The notes: a model not told the origin generated them from the letters alone. Positions 11,871 to 23,599 are shown, counted from the stretch's first letter. The stretch is 64,000 bases of DNA from Echinometra lucunter (GCA_029962745.1 CM057171.1:19927034-19991033), one strand, 5' to 3'. Numbers and translations: made by a program.

Positions 11871-12265
11871 GTGCATTGTCGTTGAATTCACCAGTTCGCT
11901 AATTTTCTCCCTTTTAAGAAAACCATTTCTTTCCACTCCATCGTTCATTAACTCTCTCCTTTTTTGCAAAGGAAGAAGGCTTTTCTACTCTCTGTCACTT
12001 CATAACTCGTTCTTTTTCGATTGAAGAACAGCTTTCTTCACTCTGCCAAGTGCCGAGGAAAAATTGATTAAATCTAGTATTCTCGTATTCAAGAACACCT
12101 TTCTGCACTGTGTCTCTGTGTTAAATAGTTCGCCACTCTCCCTCTTTTTGTCAAATTTAGGAACACCTGTCTATACTCTTGACGATGGGCTCCTTTGCAC
12201 CTTTCCATTGAAGAAGAGCCTTTTACTCTCTGCCTGGAATAGTCAGGCTTGTTGTTATTTTCCAC
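11870..12265. repeat. Degenerate tandem repeat upstream of GPCR 1
   Basis: About seven diverged units of roughly 50-65 bp. Each has an A-rich start of the type ATTCAAGAACACC or AAGAAGGC, then TTTCT(N)CACTCT, then a T/C-rich end such as CTCCCTCTTTTT. Examples start near 11877, 11928, 11969, 12020, 12088, 12158 and 12209. Units are diverged, so the array is old. It lies 0.3-0.7 kb upstream of the GPCR 1 start. Confidence 0.5.
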
Positions 12266-12565
12266 TTAATTGCAGAAAGCCAAACTAGTTAGTTAACAAT
12301 CTTCGATTAGATAACAACTTCCCACAATGGCGAATTCACTTTTTTCACGTCAATTCAAGAACGAGTTTCTAGAGTTCGAGAATTCAGTATGTCCTCATGA
12401 ATGCGCTTCTAGAGTGACCAGAAGTGATTGGTTGATATGATTTTATATCTACCATCATGACCATGTCTAAAAATTCCTTGATTTTCTACCAAAGATTATA
12501 AATTGAGAAGAAAATCACTTTTTTCTAAGACATGAAGGTACCTTACAATCATAAGAAGTATACCG

Positions 12566-12573
12566 TGACGTCA
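12566..12573. promoter_or_regulatory. CRE palindrome TGACGTCA
   Basis: A perfect 8-bp cAMP response element about 1 kb upstream of the GPCR 1 start codon. The sequence match is exact; its use as a regulatory site is unproven. Confidence 0.3.
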
Positions 12574-13677
12574 GGCTTGAGACATGCATATGAAGGTGCG
12601 TGCGCATGATGCTCATCTTATCGTGGAGCTTTAATATTTTGTCGAACAAAGAATGATGGCATGCAATTTATAATAATGCGGAGTAACGCACAAACTCCGT
12701 CGAAATCACATGCCTTAAAGATGAATACGCGGATATACAAATACATTATACAAATACATAAAAAGAAACTATTTCGATGAAATTAACTGGGACGAAGGTA
12801 AATCCTGCTTGCTCATCAAGGACAACTAGAAAAGAAAACAGCATGAAGATATTGGTAAATGGGACTACGAAGACGGGTGGCATTAAAAAAAAAATCCAAA
12901 GTTTAAGTGATTTCAAGATCATTTTTGTTTCATACCGCATAACTATTCTTATATTATTCCACATTAGACGGAAATGAACGGAGAAAGCCCGGCCTCAAAT
13001 CTTATTTCATTTTTTGCAGAAGCACTTTGGTTTATTAGAGAATCGCACACCAGAGGTCTAGGTTTCGATTCTGGCTGGGTCCTTACAACCTTGTTCCTCT
13101 AGACCAAGATACAAATGGGGTCCTGGCACTTGTTGAGCAAACAGACTTATCAAAAATCCGACTACAGAAATATACACCGAAAATGGCGTATAACGCATGA
13201 TAAATACGATAGAGCTCTCATCGTTAGTTTGATAGTAGTGTTTACAAAGGGCGGGGAAAAAAAATCTTAGAAAGTCAATTTTTTGGTGATATTTGATTTT
13301 TACAGATAATGTAGAGGCTTCATTTATTTTGAATGTGTGCCATTTTAAAAAGTTATTATATTCTACCAGTCATTCAAAGGTTTAGAAGATAATTGCCTGC
13401 GGGTGTACTCGGATCTTGTGACGATTTGGGGGGGGGTAATAATGATCACAAAGGGCCTTAAAAAGAACATTGTTGATGCTGAAGAGGCCTTTTACAATTA
13501 TCTGAAGTGATATGTACAGATACATTGATATTTTACTACATCCTACGGACAGGCGAACCCCTATCAATGAGGTTTATTCCGTCACAGTAGAAATTTTACG
13601 GAAAGGCGCACTCGACCCTACGGGAAGGCGAATTTGAACAATAGGGCTATACAAAGGAAGAGCGCCATATGGTAGGA
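12574..13677. other. Gene-free interval with a possible tRNA-derived SINE relic
   Basis: No gene seen. Around 13027-13080 there is a tRNA-like stretch: TGGTTTATTAGAG resembles a polymerase III A box, and GGTTTCGATTC, about 35 bp later, a B box with one inserted T. Arms do not fold into a convincing tRNA, so at most this is a degenerate SINE head. Confidence 0.3.
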
Positions 13678-13712
<35 letters not shown>

Positions 13713-13732
13713 GTGTGTGTGTGTGTGTGTGT
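13676..13732. repeat. (ATGT)n / (GT)n microsatellite
   Basis: ATGT units followed by about eleven GT units, immediately abutting a long hairpin. Confidence 0.9.
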
Positions 13733-13805
13733 GTGAGACAATTGAGAGAATAAAAGCGTAGCATGAATCTTTCATGCTACGCTATTATTCTCTCAATTGT
13801 CTCAC
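13733..13805. repeat. Near-perfect 35-bp-arm hairpin
   Basis: Left arm 13733-13767 (GTGAGACAATTGAGAGAATA and on) and right arm 13771-13805 (ending TCTCAATTGTCTCAC) are inverted copies with a single mismatch around a 3-bp loop. It sits between a GT microsatellite and a TA microsatellite about 60 bp downstream. It could be a tiny fold-back element or a hairpin RNA; no seed or conservation evidence is available. Confidence 0.85.
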
Positions 13806-13862
13806 ATGTATTTATTTCCACGAGAGTTGCCAAAGCTGTTGTATGTTACCTGATCACAAATA

Positions 13863-13865
13863 TAT

Positions 13866-13930
<65 letters not shown>
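13863..13930. repeat. (TA)n microsatellite
   Basis: About 30 TA units. Overlapping ORFs on both strands encode only Tyr-Ile repeats. Confidence 0.95.
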
Positions 13931-13934
<4 letters not shown>

Positions 13935-15590
13935 CATACATTGATGTATTATAATATGAAGAAATGGTGATTGATAGAGATGTGTGCTCTGTTTTAAAAT
14001 CACAACCAGCCTCGCAACAGCAAGACAGTGGAAACTGGCTTATCAAGCATAACTGACGTAGCACTCCCTTCACTGTCCAAGAGAGATCAAAATGATTAAC
14101 TTTCAGAGGGTGTACACCAGTCGCAGAGATTCTCTCTTTCCAAGGGGCAGACTGGGAGTGGCGAGCAATTACTAGCCACTATGGGGCCGGTTAAATTGTG
14201 GTCTGAGCTCCGGGTGAGGTGGGTGGGTTGAGTGGTCACCTCGAAATGCCCCCAACCAAATAGTCTGGCCCTTCCCTCCACTCTCCAGTCATGTTAAGAA
14301 TTTACAATGTCACTATTCGGATGTGTACGGTTATAGGTGAAAAGGCGTGTGTCCACTTTTTGTTCAAAACAGTTATTTACAACTATCATTTTTGTGTAAC
14401 ACACATAAAACTTTAAAATTATTTTCCCAGCAAACCAGTCTTCACTAGCGCTTATACTGAAGAATGGTTTGTTCTCTATACTATTTGACATACTATTATA
14501 CACATTACCTGTCCTTATTAAAGCATACTTATATAACCCGGTATTTATTTTTATAAAAGATGAATGAATAAAAATGAACTTATGAATACATATTATAAAC
14601 AAATGAATAAATAAATAAATGAAAAATTTAAAATGAAAATGAAATTGAAATTAAAGAAATGAAGAAAGAAATTCATTAATAAAGAAGATTAATTATTTTG
14701 ACGGTATCTTTCCAGAGACGGAACCGTGCGGTTGCCTGCATTGTTTGTTTGGAGGGAATTGTCAGCTCTGTAAGATTCCCAAAAGAAACGACGTGCCTTG
14801 TATTGCAAAATATACATGAATAGACATGTACATGTTTAAAGTAGTATTTGAAATATTCCTTTCATAATGAGAAAAAATAAAAACGAGATCAGAAAATCTT
14901 GCAAGATGACGAGAAAATTAGAAAAATTACACTAAAATATGCATTACGATGTGTTCAAATACACCATTTTATAGAGAGTATAGATTACAGTATAGATGGT
15001 TGGGGTGGTCTTCATGGGATACTCGATATTCTTTGATTGAAGATTGGTCAAGTTTGTGTTTTAAGGCAAGGTTGCTTTGATAGGTTTGGAGGACCTGTTA
15101 CATCGAAATTCACGAAATGATTTTCACCATCACTCCCAGTGGCGTTATGAGCAAAAACTTCGGGGTGGCAGAAAAAATTCCGCATCACCACAGTGTGGCA
15201 TAATGGGCGATTTTTTAAGGGTGGTGAATGCGGATACTGAAGATAACGAGTCTATTTGGGGTCATTCTCCAACACACGCATGAAAAGTTATGTTACAAAG
15301 AAAAGTGAAAAAGAACCACCGGAAAATCATGTATGGCAACTGCCACCCCCCCCCCCCCCCCCTTCAGTACGTAATATTTTCTTGTTCCTTTCCTTGTCCT
15401 TTCCCTTGTCCTTTTCCTTGTCCGTTCTTTTTTTTTTTAAATTCCATCTCTGAGCCCACAATTCATCGATAAACCCGGATGGGATAATTGCAAATAAGTG
15501 TTTAACATGGTAAGGACACTAACAGAAAAATGTTAGAATAGTACAATATCTGTCACAAAACTAATATTATGATTTGTACATGGCTTGTAT
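13931..15590. other. Interval between the two GPCR genes
   Basis: No gene seen. It holds short AAAT-type runs (14600-14660), a fragment near 15137 beginning CAGTGGCG that resembles a hAT-like terminus, and a poly-C run at about 15347-15362 followed by three TTCCTTGTCC-type units to 15425. Confidence 0.45.
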
Positions 15591-15596
15591 TTTATT
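15591..15596 (-). terminator. AATAAA overlapping the GPCR 2 stop codon
   Basis: The last codon and stop read GAA TAA followed by AA, so AATAAA is formed across the stop. If used, the 3' UTR would be only about 10-30 nt. Confidence 0.35.
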
Positions 15597-16608
15597 CAGT
15601 GCTTGGGGGACCTTTCGATACAGTTTCAACTTCTTGAGATCGGAAATTCCTGCCCTTCGTACAGAATATCTTTTTCAAACCTTTCTGAAACCTACGGTAC
15701 TGAAATGAATAAATGAAAGGATTAATCCACATATTCCCGAACCCCATAAACACTGATATTTGATACAACAAGCTGTTGAAATCGATCCCGCCTCCGAAAA
15801 TACCTACTGCGACCAGAGTTTGGTTTAGGGACCAGCAAAGAATGAAAAAGATGGACACGGTCAACATGGTTTTGATGGTGTTTCTTCTAGCGCGACTTCG
15901 ATAATCGGTAGTTCCGTCAACCTCTGGTTTGTCTTCTGAATTTCCACGTCGGCGTGTAGACTCGAATCTCCGCATCGCATCTTTTCGTAGCTTTATGACG
16001 ATTGATGTATACACGAAGATCATGACAAAGAGTGGCAGGACGAATTCCAGGAGAACTATCACAGATCCAAAGGCAACGATGTTGAAAATGGTGTCTGAAG
16101 AAAACATGATGCAGGTATCGTCTTCGAGGTGGGCAAAGAAAGTCGAAATAACCTGAAACAGAAAGCCGATCACCCAAGGTAGGGTAGCGATGAGCTTGAG
16201 ACATTTAGAGTTGTTCTGACTTCGAAAGTGGATGGGGTAGAAAATGGCGTAATATCTTTCAAGGGTCATGAGGGTCAGGTTTAAGGAGCTTGCCACTATA
16301 AGGGACCAAAAGGGATACCTTGTGTGCCAAAATCGGCAAATAAATCGGGCAAGTGCAGGTCGGCCCGGCGTCAGTGGTGGCAGAGGTACAACAAAGTTAG
16401 CGATGAGGACTACTGATGACATTAGATCGATGAGCGATTGGTTGGCGATAAAAAGGTTGGTAACACCATGGAGATCGTCGACCAGGGCAATGACAAGGAG
16501 CACGAGACCATTGCCAACGATACCGAATATACCAAACAAGGTGTATATAATCGTTGTAGAAAGAGGATTTTCTTCCAATGTCAATCCTGCTTGGGTTGTG
16601 TTATCCAT
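15592..16608 (-). CDS. Class A (rhodopsin-family) orphan GPCR 2
   Basis: Intronless gene for a 338-residue seven-helix receptor, tandem paralogue of the gene at 10502-11566 and in the same orientation. Landmarks: sequon NTT at residue 3; GN in TM1 (N33); D61 in TM2; C91 in TM3 paired with C166; LERYY (E117-R118-Y119); W145 in TM4, absent from the neighbour; P192 in TM5; CWSLN in TM6, again without the CWxP proline; NPFIY at 296-300; C316 after helix 8. The third intracellular loop end, from DYRSRARRNTIKTMLTVSIF through TM6, is nearly identical between the two receptors, while extracellular loops and the third-loop centre differ. This suggests a shared G-protein interface with diverged ligand binding. 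The stop codon overlaps an AATAAA signal. Ligand unknown. Confidence 0.9.
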   Translation of the reverse strand: MDNTTQAGLTLEENPLSTTIIYTLFGIFGIVGNGLVLLVIALVDDLHGVTNLFIANQSLIDLMSSVVLIANFVVPLPPLTPGRPALARFICRFWHTRYPFWSLIVASSLNLTLMTLERYYAIFYPIHFRSQNNSKCLKLIATLPWVIGFLFQVISTFFAHLEDDTCIMFSSDTIFNIVAFGSVIVLLEFVLPLFVMIFVYTSIVIKLRKDAMRRFESTRRRGNSEDKPEVDGTTDYRSRARRNTIKTMLTVSIFFILCWSLNQTLVAVGIFGGGIDFNSLLYQISVFMGFGNMWINPFIYSFQYRRFQKGLKKIFCTKGRNFRSQEVETVSKGPPSTE

Positions 16609-17487
16609 AGTGACGAAAGATCATAGTCGTCAGTAACGGTACGTTGAATATTTTACTACTTCACAAATTATGTCATTTGGTTCGGTTTTTTTTTTTTCGA
16701 GCAACTTCTCCGTTGCGTAATAGGGTGTGGGTTGGCGTCGAGGAACTTCGTCCGGACGCTTTCTGAGGTAGATACAGGGATTTTTGTAGTCACCTACATG
16801 AGATAAGCGATGCCGCCACGAAGGATATGTCTTCTCAAGATTTCTCGACCTTCTAAAAAGATGCTAGGTTTAACTACAACCCTCTTTGGCCGTCATTCTG
16901 GAAATATATCTCCCAATGAAGTTAATTGGTAAGGTACATGAGAGGTGATAAGATCATCAGAAAAGCCACAACCTCTTTAATTTCGGAGGGCACACTTGTA
17001 TCTGTTTACTCCAAAGTATTATATTTATATAGCAATCTGTCGCAATTGTCCATTGCCAGTTAATAAGTATATTGTGATCTGTGTGTATGATAAGGGAAAA
17101 CGTCCTCCGTACAATCAATCTGCCAGTACATCTTTATGACTGACACTTAGGCCACTTAGGAGTATCGATTTTCTGAAAGATTCTTGGAGAAGTTCTCAGA
17201 ATCATTTAGTTATTTAAGTTCCTTCAAATTTGCTTGGAGACCGATCGGATAAAAGGAGAACGAATTTTTACAAAAAAAATCAACCTCAACCCATTCTCAT
17301 CGGGATAGTCTCTACCGCCAGTCGTTTGTCTGGACTGGCGGTGATAACCTCACAGGAAAATAATATTGTGTATTAAGATGATTTTATTCGTTGCCTTTTT
17401 TTCTATATTCATTTCCTGTTAAGAATACAAAAAAAAAAAATAGCCCATAATTTTTCTTCATTTACATACACCTGACTTAACATGTCG
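16609..17487. other. 5' flank of GPCR 2
   Basis: No gene. A small hairpin (ACCGCCAGTC / GACTGGCGGT) lies at about 17314-17343. Promoter elements cannot be assigned. Confidence 0.4.
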
Positions 17488-17495
17488 AGCAAGTA

Positions 17496-18439
17496 CAGTG
17501 GCGGCACCAAAGGGGGGGAGGCATGGGGGGCAATGTCCCCCCCCCCCCCCAGAAATTTTGAGGACTGAAAAGAAAAATAATACAGTAATTTGTAAATAAT
17601 TAGATGTTTTCATAAGCATGTGAAGTGCTCTAAATACCATTTTCCGCTCTTCAAAACTTGAAAATTTTCTTACTCAGTCGCTGTTGGCTTCCTCGCACAC
17701 TATTAGTTTGTAATGTAAATGTTCAGTTCATGATCTAGTTTTGATCAATATCTTTGTCCCATTAAGCATTACCTGATTTTGCAAAAATTTCTCTCTGTAT
17801 CAGGTGTAACAGAAAACTGTTTATTGGGGCCACTAAAAGCATTGGCGTAAATCCCGGGGGGGGGGATATATCCCCCCCCCCCCCTTTTTGGAGAGGGGGG
17901 ATGGCGTGTACAAATATCCCCCTCACTTTTTAAGGAGGAAAATATATTTTGATTTATCAGTTAGTAAAAATTTTGAATATCTATCATAAACAACCATCAT
18001 ATTTTAGAATTTCTATTAGAAAATGCGATTGAAAACCAAAAAAAGTGGTTATTTTTGGCTCGTTCGCTTCGCTCACTCGTCATATTTTATAATTTCTTTT
18101 CTAAAATGCGATTAAAAACAAGAAAAGTGGCCATTTTTGGCTTGCTCGCTTCGCTCGCTCGTCAAATTTCAGAATATTTATTCGAAAATGCGATTAAAAA
18201 CCAAAAAAGCAGTTATTTTTTGTTCCCTTACTCGCAAAATTGATATTAAAATGTGTGTTAGAGGAAAAAAAATCGTCCAAAAATTCAATTATCCCCCCCC
18301 CCTCCTCAAAGTGGATTTACACCGGCGACTAAAACTCGCGCTTCACGCTATTTGACTGCCCCTGCCCCCCCCCCCAACATTTTCTTTTGCCCTCCATTTG
18401 CCCCCCCCCCCCACTTTAACAATCCTGGTGCCGCCACTG
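17496..18439. mobile_element. hAT-like non-autonomous transposon, 944 bp
   Basis: Perfect 14-bp terminal inverted repeats: CAGTGGCGGCACCA at 17496-17509 and TGGTGCCGCCACTG at 18426-18439. The flanks AGCAAGTA (17488-17495) and AGTAAGTA (18440-18447) match at 7 of 8 positions, the target-duplication length of hAT elements. The interior has no transposase ORF; it contains several poly-C/poly-G runs near both ends and a three-unit 82-bp tandem repeat (18000-18243). Non-autonomous status and superfamily rest on termini and duplication only. Confidence 0.85.
18000..18243. repeat. 82-bp tandem repeat, about three units
   Basis: Units start near 18000, 18082 and 18164. Each contains AAAATGCGATT(A/G)AAAAC, then an AGTGG-like stretch, then TTTTTGGCT(C/T)G(C/T)TCGCTTCG, with the third unit diverging at its end. 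Located inside the 944-bp transposon. ORFs at 18055-18243 and 18137-18355 are translations of the repeat. Confidence 0.85.
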
Positions 18440-18447
18440 AGTAAGTA

Positions 18448-21150
18448 TGAATGAGGAAAGCAGCAATCATTCTGGCCTGCCACTTTAGATCGCCATTAGT
18501 CACTGCTTTTCAGAAGCAGTGAGTACAAGGGAAATTTGGAAAATACTTTGAAGTCAACCTTCATTGGCATCTGCTTTTAAAAGAAATGATAATAATAATA
18601 AGGTTTGGCTCAGTTATCTTTAAAATTCTTGAAGGCTCCTTCCTGAAAATCTAAATTTTATTCTTATCAAAAGCGATCTGCTAATGATTTTCACTAATCT
18701 TTACCCAAATTATGAACATTCTATGCAAAATACACTCATTTTTCACTGGCCCTTAACTACGGAGTTCTTTCGTAATCATGCCAATAGAATTTTTGGGGAA
18801 CCTCTGTGTTTCTCGATTATTTTAGACGTAATCTTAAAAACTACCTGATAGATAGTTATCGAATCAGTTAAGTAATAGTTGGCCTATAGACAGTTTTTAT
18901 ATTGTCCCCCTTTAGGTATAATGATGTTCGTATATGCCTATGCTCATTGCTCTATGTACTATGGTTACTGCAATATGTTTCCATCTTCTATATTTGAAAA
19001 ATGGAATCACAGAAAATAAATTATATTTACTTTTGTTAACAAATACATAAAAAACTGTTTCGATTTTCTCGTGTATGTTGGGGGCCAGCAAAAGTCTCTT
19101 CGTCATATTGTCACATTGTCATATTTTCAGTCTCATCAACGAGATATTGGCGCTCTATAAATACTTGGACTGGACTGGATATTGTAGACTGCCTCCACAA
19201 CGATACCAAGCTTGAATTGGAAAAAAAAAATAATAGCCTTTGAATTGCAATTACCTTTACAATATATCCACAGCATTATTTGTTTAAGTTATATAACAAT
19301 ATCAGGTTGTCTTTCCAAGATTTTCCCGGTGTCGTTTGTATAAACTGGCTCTCAACAGATTCTGGAAATGAAATCAATTAATTTATAGAATTTACATAAC
19401 TTACTCCACGCACGCGCGCCCACACATATTTCTGAAGTAGCGTTTACGGAGAAAGTCCTAAAATGTCTATTTAAAAAATATTTTTAAAAATCTTAGAATT
19501 TAGAAGGGGGATAACTACTCATTCCTATTCGTAACATATCCACTCTATTTTTATGACAAACTGGCAATTTTCCCGTAATTCCATGGCATCTGTTACTACC
19601 CATATCATACTGAGTCTCAAAACCTTTCCATGCTTTCAGTTCTAAACTTATTTTCAGTGCAAGAGTTACAAAGTACATTTTGATTGGTTAGATATTCTCT
19701 TTCATTACTATAGGAATAGTTTTGACATACTGTTAAAGCTTGACTTCTCATCATCATGATCATGCTCTTCATCCTTTAGGGTTGATTTCTCAATAACAAG
19801 GTTGAAAGTACTCTGATTTGCAAAATATTTTCCCATATTCTTCTTGATTGACATATCAGCATTGATTTTTTTTTATTTTCAATAGAGACAGAACCTTCAA
19901 AAGTAATAGTGTATTGTGTGGACGAAGAGAATCATACGACTTCATTTTGACAGACGTGAATAATTTCTTGAACTTTATCACATCAATCTCTTCCTCTTTA
20001 TAGGGATGGCAAGTGAAATTATAGGTCATGCAGGTAAATAAAGAATAATGCAGTTAAGGGAAGTAAGATGGGATAATAACTTTAACTCTAACGCACGACT
20101 TATCGATCGATTGGACAATTCAGTTTGATCAATTGGACAATTCAATTTGATCAATTTCATCGTTTCCTGTCTTGTGATTTTGTAGTGTTTGTATCTTTAT
20201 ATAGTCTATAGTCCAATAGATAAGTAAATGGGCGCTTGAGTGTGTGGGGAAACAGAATTTGCAAGCATATACTTTTTTTCATAGAAATTGATTTTTTTTT
20301 TTCATCCCTTTTCATTGCCTGCCCTTTAAAGCAAAGGTCAGACCTCTATAAAGATATTCATTTGGCTCGATTACGAAACATTTTATTCTTTCCTTGAAAT
20401 TTCCAGGTTAGGCCCATTGAAAAGGGAAAGAGGGAAATTTCCATGCAATTAAAAGTTGAAGAGGTTAGAAACGAAAATTTCCATTGATATAGATGTGGAT
20501 GGTGGAAAAGAGGTAGAAAACGAATAACAAGGCATGATGGAGAAAATCAACCTTCCCTTTCTTGCATCTTTCACAGGTCTCCCAACCTTTCTGACTGAAA
20601 AAATAGGGATGATTTTGCTCAAAATAAGGAAAGAATCAGCATTTCTTACACGAGTGTGTAGTAAATTTAGCAAGAAAAATGGGAAATCGAAACACGAGCT
20701 TGGAATGGTCAAGATTCAAATTCTTGCCTCAAAATTTAGAATGGTTGGGAGGTCTGCTTTCATGAAGTAGCAAATGTCATGCGATATCAGATCGTCGGTT
20801 TCGAGCTTAAATGTTGTACTTCACATGCCCCGACGACCAAATTCTCCCCGTCAAGATATCTGATTTATTAGGGGGGAAATGACATGCATTCCTGCAGAGC
20901 AGACATTAAAGGAGAATGAGACCCGGGGGGAAATCAATTTTAATGAAAAGAAAGGATAGAGAGAAGCAATTGTAAAAAAAATTCCGATCAAAAATGGTTA
21001 CGAAATGAGAAAGTTATGGAAGTTTGAAGGTCTCAATTTACTTTCTATGGCGATCCATAAATTGGCAATGTTGCTTCATAATGGCAGGTTTATAACGTGT
21101 TATACAGTACATTTTATCAGTAGTGTTATACATGTAGAGTATGTATTATT
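18448..21150. other. Gene-free interval
   Basis: No recognisable gene. A GGCGCTCTATAAATA-like string near 19150 resembles the 3' ends of invertebrate retroposons (compare GCGCTATATAAATG at 53457). A 24-bp direct repeat occurs at about 20107-20155. Otherwise AT-rich sequence. Confidence 0.4.
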
Positions 21151-21179
21151 ATTCATTTGTTTTATTCTTTAATCATGAC

Positions 21180-21420
21180 TGCATGCGATTTTATTTTATG
21201 TACATAATGGTTGTACTCTCATACCCCGAAAGGCATTTAATTTTTCATTTTCTTGTGTTATGTATGTATATCACTTGTATATTATTATAACTGGCCCCAT
21301 GGAAGACCAGCAGCAACAATTATAGTTGCAGCTGAAAATGGGCTACCAGCCGTATTTTCTTTGTGTATATTTGTATGTATTTCTAATTGATTTTATTATA
21401 CGGAAATAAAAACAACAACA
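21180..21420 (+). mobile_element. Possible 3' end of a non-LTR retrotransposon
   Basis: The stretch ends GGAAATAAAAACAACAACAAAG, an A-rich tail with ACA repeats just after an AATAAA. It is preceded by TGGCCCCATGGAAGACCAGC and GCTGAAAATGGGCTACCAGC, a non-coding arrangement I associate with 3' tails of LINE-type elements in marine invertebrates. No reverse-transcriptase coding is visible upstream, so this is tentative. Confidence 0.35.
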
Positions 21421-22841
21421 AAGAGTCAATAATACCGTACTGGTATCTTATCTAACCTTAGAAGGGTAACTCTCAACATTTTTTGTACACAAAATTTCAT
21501 ATTTTCTCCATTTTCTCTGAAGGTGCAGATTGTCTCCTTCTTAGCTCAAGATATATCATGGGAAAATGTATTTGACACAATATTTGAAGTCTGACTCCAT
21601 GGGAGAAATAAAGAATGACTAAGGATAGTTGATATGGTGGAGAAGGAATGGTTTTCACGTCAAATTTGGTCTCTCCCTACCCCACTTGCTTTTTTCTTTC
21701 TCTCTTTCTCAGTATCTCTCTGTCTCTATCTCTGTATTTATCTCTTTCACTTTTTCTCTCTCTCTTTTTTTTTTGGGGGGGGGGGGGTGGGGGCAATTCG
21801 ATTAGAAGCATATACCCCATCTCCCACCCCACCTGGAGCTACAAAACTTTTGATAAGTCTTTAAAAGCTATTCTTTAAATATCTTTTTAAAAAGATATTT
21901 TTAAAAAAAAAACCTACAACAGCAAACAAATAAAGAAATTTGCATGGAATATACATTTTTACTGAACCAATGTATTAGAACAGTTTACAAATTACAGTTA
22001 CAAACATAAACATAGAGAAATATATTTCATGAGTCAGATTTCATAAACATCAATACGGATTTTTTTTTTAATGCATTTTTCCTTAACCAGTTGGTGATAA
22101 AGCAATATGCCAATGCTTTCATCAGTAAGGTAACTTATCATAAGGCGAGTCTATCGGTTCGTATCGGCTTCTCCGCACCTGCATATTCACATCGCCTTTC
22201 CCGATCTTTGTTATATGGTCTTTGCAGGGACGGGAGGATTAGAAGGGATTGGTGGAACAAAAGATGTTAAGCAGGAACCCCGCTCTAGTCTGCTGTCAAA
22301 TTGGGCTCTTGATTTATGGCAACAAGCCTAATGATTGTTTTCATGGTAGAATAGAAGTCTCCATAATTTGATGGAATAAATGTAAAAGAATAAATCATGT
22401 GATAGAATCACCGCAGAAAGTGTAAAAAAATACAGCTCAAATGAATATAATCATTTCATTTAAATAGTATCTACCACATTAATCTGGAATATCATACCAT
22501 TACAACTCAGATAATTACATGGAAAGAAATCTCCCCCCCCCCCAAAAAAAAAACCCCAACTATATCTCACTGAGATAACGCAGTGATGTCATTCCTGTTT
22601 GGTCGTGCTGGATGGGTTTGATTGCAGCAGCAACAGTATCGTATGCTTTGTACAGCTAAGCTCTATGTGGAAATGAATGTAAAATTATACCTGAAATTAT
22701 TTCAGTTCTGTTCAATCTAATCTAATTTCAAAATTATCCATAGACAGAATGTAGATTTCATAAAAGCTAGGCGAAATATCTTCTAAAATTATGTCTTTGT
22801 TTTTACATAATTCTAAATGTTTACTGATCTGTAGATTAAAC
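21421..22841. other. Gene-free interval with a CT/poly-G tract
   Basis: A T/C-rich run at about 21690-21774 leads directly into a poly-G run near 21775-21787. A poly-C run lies near 22532-22542. No gene seen. Confidence 0.45.
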
Positions 22842-22849
22842 CCATAACC

Positions 22850-23265
22850 TAGAGTCCCCAGTTTTTCGTTTTCTAAAATGCAAATTCCTTGTTCTTTGGT
22901 GTTCTAAACTTCGAATTCCATGTTCTTCGGTGACATGTACGAAACATATGATAAAGCAATTATAAATAGTGGAAATCTTAGAAAAATGCAAGTTTCTTTT
23001 ATATATTCAGTCTGTAGTATGCAGATCAAGCTTGGCGAACACATGCTAAATAGTGTGAACAGGTTTGATCAGCAGATTTTCCACTGATGCACGATTTTGC
23101 TTTATTGGATTTTGCTTTGATTTTCATGATTTTCACTCAATTCTTCGTAATTCAGATTTTTAGGCCTGAAAATCACATTTTCCGTGAAATTCCGTGAATT
23201 CCATGTTCTTCTCAAATTCCATGAAATTTCTCCGTTTTACGTATCGCGGAAAACTGAGGACTCTA
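22850..23265. mobile_element. MITE copy A (TAGAGTCC ends), perfect 8-bp duplication
   Basis: A 416-bp element beginning TAGAGTCCCCAGTTTT and ending AAAACTGAGGACTCTA, flanked by CCATAACC at 22842-22849 and again at 23266-23273, a perfect 8-bp target duplication. It is closely related along its length to the element at 23600-24027 in the same orientation, sharing for example AAACTTCGAATTCC and TTCTAAAATGCAAA. No ORF. An 8-bp duplication with T/CAGAG-like ends fits the hAT superfamily. Confidence 0.85.
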
Positions 23266-23599
23266 CCATAACCTATGGGAAAAGGGTGGTTCTTGTATAA
23301 AACCTATGGGAATATGGTCGCCATCGGGTTAACATACTCTTGCTACCAAACTATAATGCAACCTAGTTGCGGAATTTTCCAATGACAAAACTTGTCTTAA
23401 TAACCCTACCACTTTTTTCTTCATGCGGTAGCATTTTTTGTATTATGCAAGTTTTTATCCATAAACCTGCAATCAAACAAAATACATGTAAAAATAACTT
23501 AAAAACAGTTTTAAACTAAATGTCTAAAGCATAAGAATGTGTTCATTATTCCAAAGTAATTCATATCACATGGGAAACAGAATAAATAAATACTTAGGA

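Noticed and set aside
13027..13080. A functional tRNA gene
   Set aside because: The B box has an inserted base and stems do not form; at most a degraded SINE.
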